This document shows positions 63,901 through 64,000 of a stretch of 64,000 nucleotides of DNA, one piece after another (positions within the stretch are counted from its first letter, which is position 1; each line of letters begins with the position of its first letter). A program made the translations under genes and the position numbers. The DNA is taken from positions 2,257,501 through 2,321,500 of the forward strand of contig NZ_JACMTR010000002.1 of NCBI RefSeq assembly GCF_014267175.1, written 5' to 3'. This DNA comes from Pseudonocardia sp. C8 (lineage in GTDB: Bacteria > Actinomycetota > Actinomycetes > Mycobacteriales > Pseudonocardiaceae). The notes beneath the pieces are model-generated. The model saw only the letters and a program-made list of their open reading frames with translations, searched no databases and was not told the origin of the DNA.

Positions 63901-64000
63901 ACCTTCGCCGCGACCGAACGCACCGCGGCCACCCTGGACCGCCTGGCCACCGACGGTGCCCTGACCGGCGAGCAGCGCGACCGGCTCGCGGCCGAAGACG
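60934..64000 (+). CDS. TrwC/MobF relaxase-helicase, cut by the window end
   Basis: At least 1022 residues are present and the frame is still open. The relaxase domain has the Tyr pair Y24/Y25 in RENYYTGAV, FSVQKSVTLL, and a three-His metal site: H222 and H232/H234 in DPQLHVHNTILN. A RecD-like helicase follows: Walker A GPAGTGKS (about 556-563), VVVDESAMTNTDDLA, LVGDHRQLAAIGAGGG and a late GYAGTVHAAQGAT and YVAMSRGRH. It nicks oriT and unwinds the strand. GTG 60934 has GGAGG eight bases upstream; ATG 60904 is an alternative. Confidence 0.93.
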   Translation, partial: MLKVVNGYSPEYLLKEVAAGRENYYTGAVAEGEPPGRWWGAGAEKLGLTGLVDAQDMRALYGRFLDPRADGFRDPQRWDEVATLGPVGRRYVSEDELYASALEQEPYASAERRAELRTAAGKRARHNVAFLDATFSVQKSVTLLHTAFEAEEVAARRRGDEETAAAWGEFRVAVEDAIWAGNNAALAYLADKAGYSRVGHHGGAAGRWVDAHDWVVGSFFQHDSRDRDPQLHVHNTILNRVEGPDGQWRTLDSRAVHRWRTGAGAVGERTCEERIVATIGTLFATRPDGKAREIVGVPAEAMALISNRRRAVTAKAQQLVEAFEQRYGRAPNGYEHERLCQQATLVTRKPKSQVGETREDLMERIGARMRADIDGGLAAIADAALRARQEHRAPAAFDPQAVIELALEEVKTRKPVWTRSDLTRAVNNALPDYLGVPDGRDVAVLLDQLTDAALEYAVPVEAERPGHELLPDDLRLADGRSAYLAPGGKLYATPDQLHTERILLASTTARDGAARTPRQADRFLADLRASGIELGVDQAAAVRGILTSGARVETLVGPAGTGKSFVVGVLARGWTAPAGVDTSPGRAPRVFGLATSQIATEVLAGEGLTARNVASWLGVQDRLHPGAAEQTNHPSDERWRLREGDLVVVDESAMTNTDDLAAIHARVEAAGAKLLLVGDHRQLAAIGAGGGMDLLAASGNRYELAEARRFTAPWERAASLRLRDCDESVLRDYHRQGRILDAGTVEEAEASAARAWLADTLDGHRSLLLVGTNEQADRLSAQLRGELVRLGLVAEHGVWLGRQGVPAGVGDLLQARRNDWDLAGLAGNRRGPMNRETFRITAVSDDGSVEVTTDTRRDGPGERLVLPAAYVERDLALGYAGTVHAAQGATVDTTHAVISPTTGPAALYVAMSRGRHANTAHVTTRTAPDDPADGSPHRHELRRDPVAVLATILDTADHTTPRAATQVAEDSAAAAASTRTAAELLADAATFAATERTAATLDRLATDGALTGEQRDRLAAED

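Overview
This is a high-GC (about 70 to 74 percent) actinobacterial chromosome segment. Three things suggest the order: a strong bias to G or C at third codon positions, many leaderless genes with a TAnnnT box 6 to 8 bases before an ATG or GTG, and a core gene order matching Mycobacterium tuberculosis Rv1691 to Rv1713. The style of the genes and mobile elements suggests Pseudonocardiaceae, perhaps Pseudonocardia. That placement is an inference.

Region 1 (1-30120) is ancestral chromosome. It holds the 3' end of 23S rRNA, 5S rRNA and a terminator. Next come an RGD/RGG-repeat TPR protein, a HAD phosphatase, a small protein, tlyA, NAD kinase, recN, the steA/steB pair, pyrG, an ADP-ribose Nudix hydrolase, an F420-type oxidoreductase and xerD. 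A DUF559 nuclease-like gene sits between two related hairpins. After it come the parA-like/scpA/scpB/pseudouridine synthase/chorismate mutase/cmk/acyltransferase/der run, a large LuxR ATPase regulator, a DUF5995 protein and a response regulator. The region ends with tRNA-Pro(GGG).

Region 2 (30079-43701) is an integrated actinomycete integrative and conjugative element (AICE, pSAM2-like). It is bounded by a perfect 43-bp direct repeat, the left copy being the 3' part of the tRNA-Pro gene. It carries a tyrosine integrase with a ribbon-helix-helix partner, excisionase-like helix-turn-helix (HTH) genes, a winged-helix replisome-type protein with repeats inside its gene, a RepSA-like HUH initiator, an FtsK/TraSA-type translocase, a Pra-like activator, a probable toxin-antitoxin pair and lower-GC cargo.

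Region 3 (about 43702-64000, right end outside the window) starts with a second tyrosine integrase just beyond the right att copy. It continues with plasmid-like genes: a DUF932 protein, a ParB-like protein, an HD protein, SSB, two WhiB-HTH fusions, a primase-polymerase, a long XRE regulator with a Nudix-like tail, a VirD4/TraD-type coupling protein, DUF4913 and DUF2637 proteins, and a TrwC/MobF relaxase-helicase running off the end. This element would transfer single-stranded DNA, whereas the neighbouring AICE is of the FtsK double-strand type.

The most novel signal is a pair of about 180-nt structured elements, at 50368-50557 upstream of ssb and at 52860-53037 upstream of a 47-residue very acidic protein. 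They share identical single-stranded blocks, and three of their helices keep pairing although the bases differ. They could be leader RNAs, or single-stranded-DNA promoters of the Frpo type that switch on early genes after conjugative entry.
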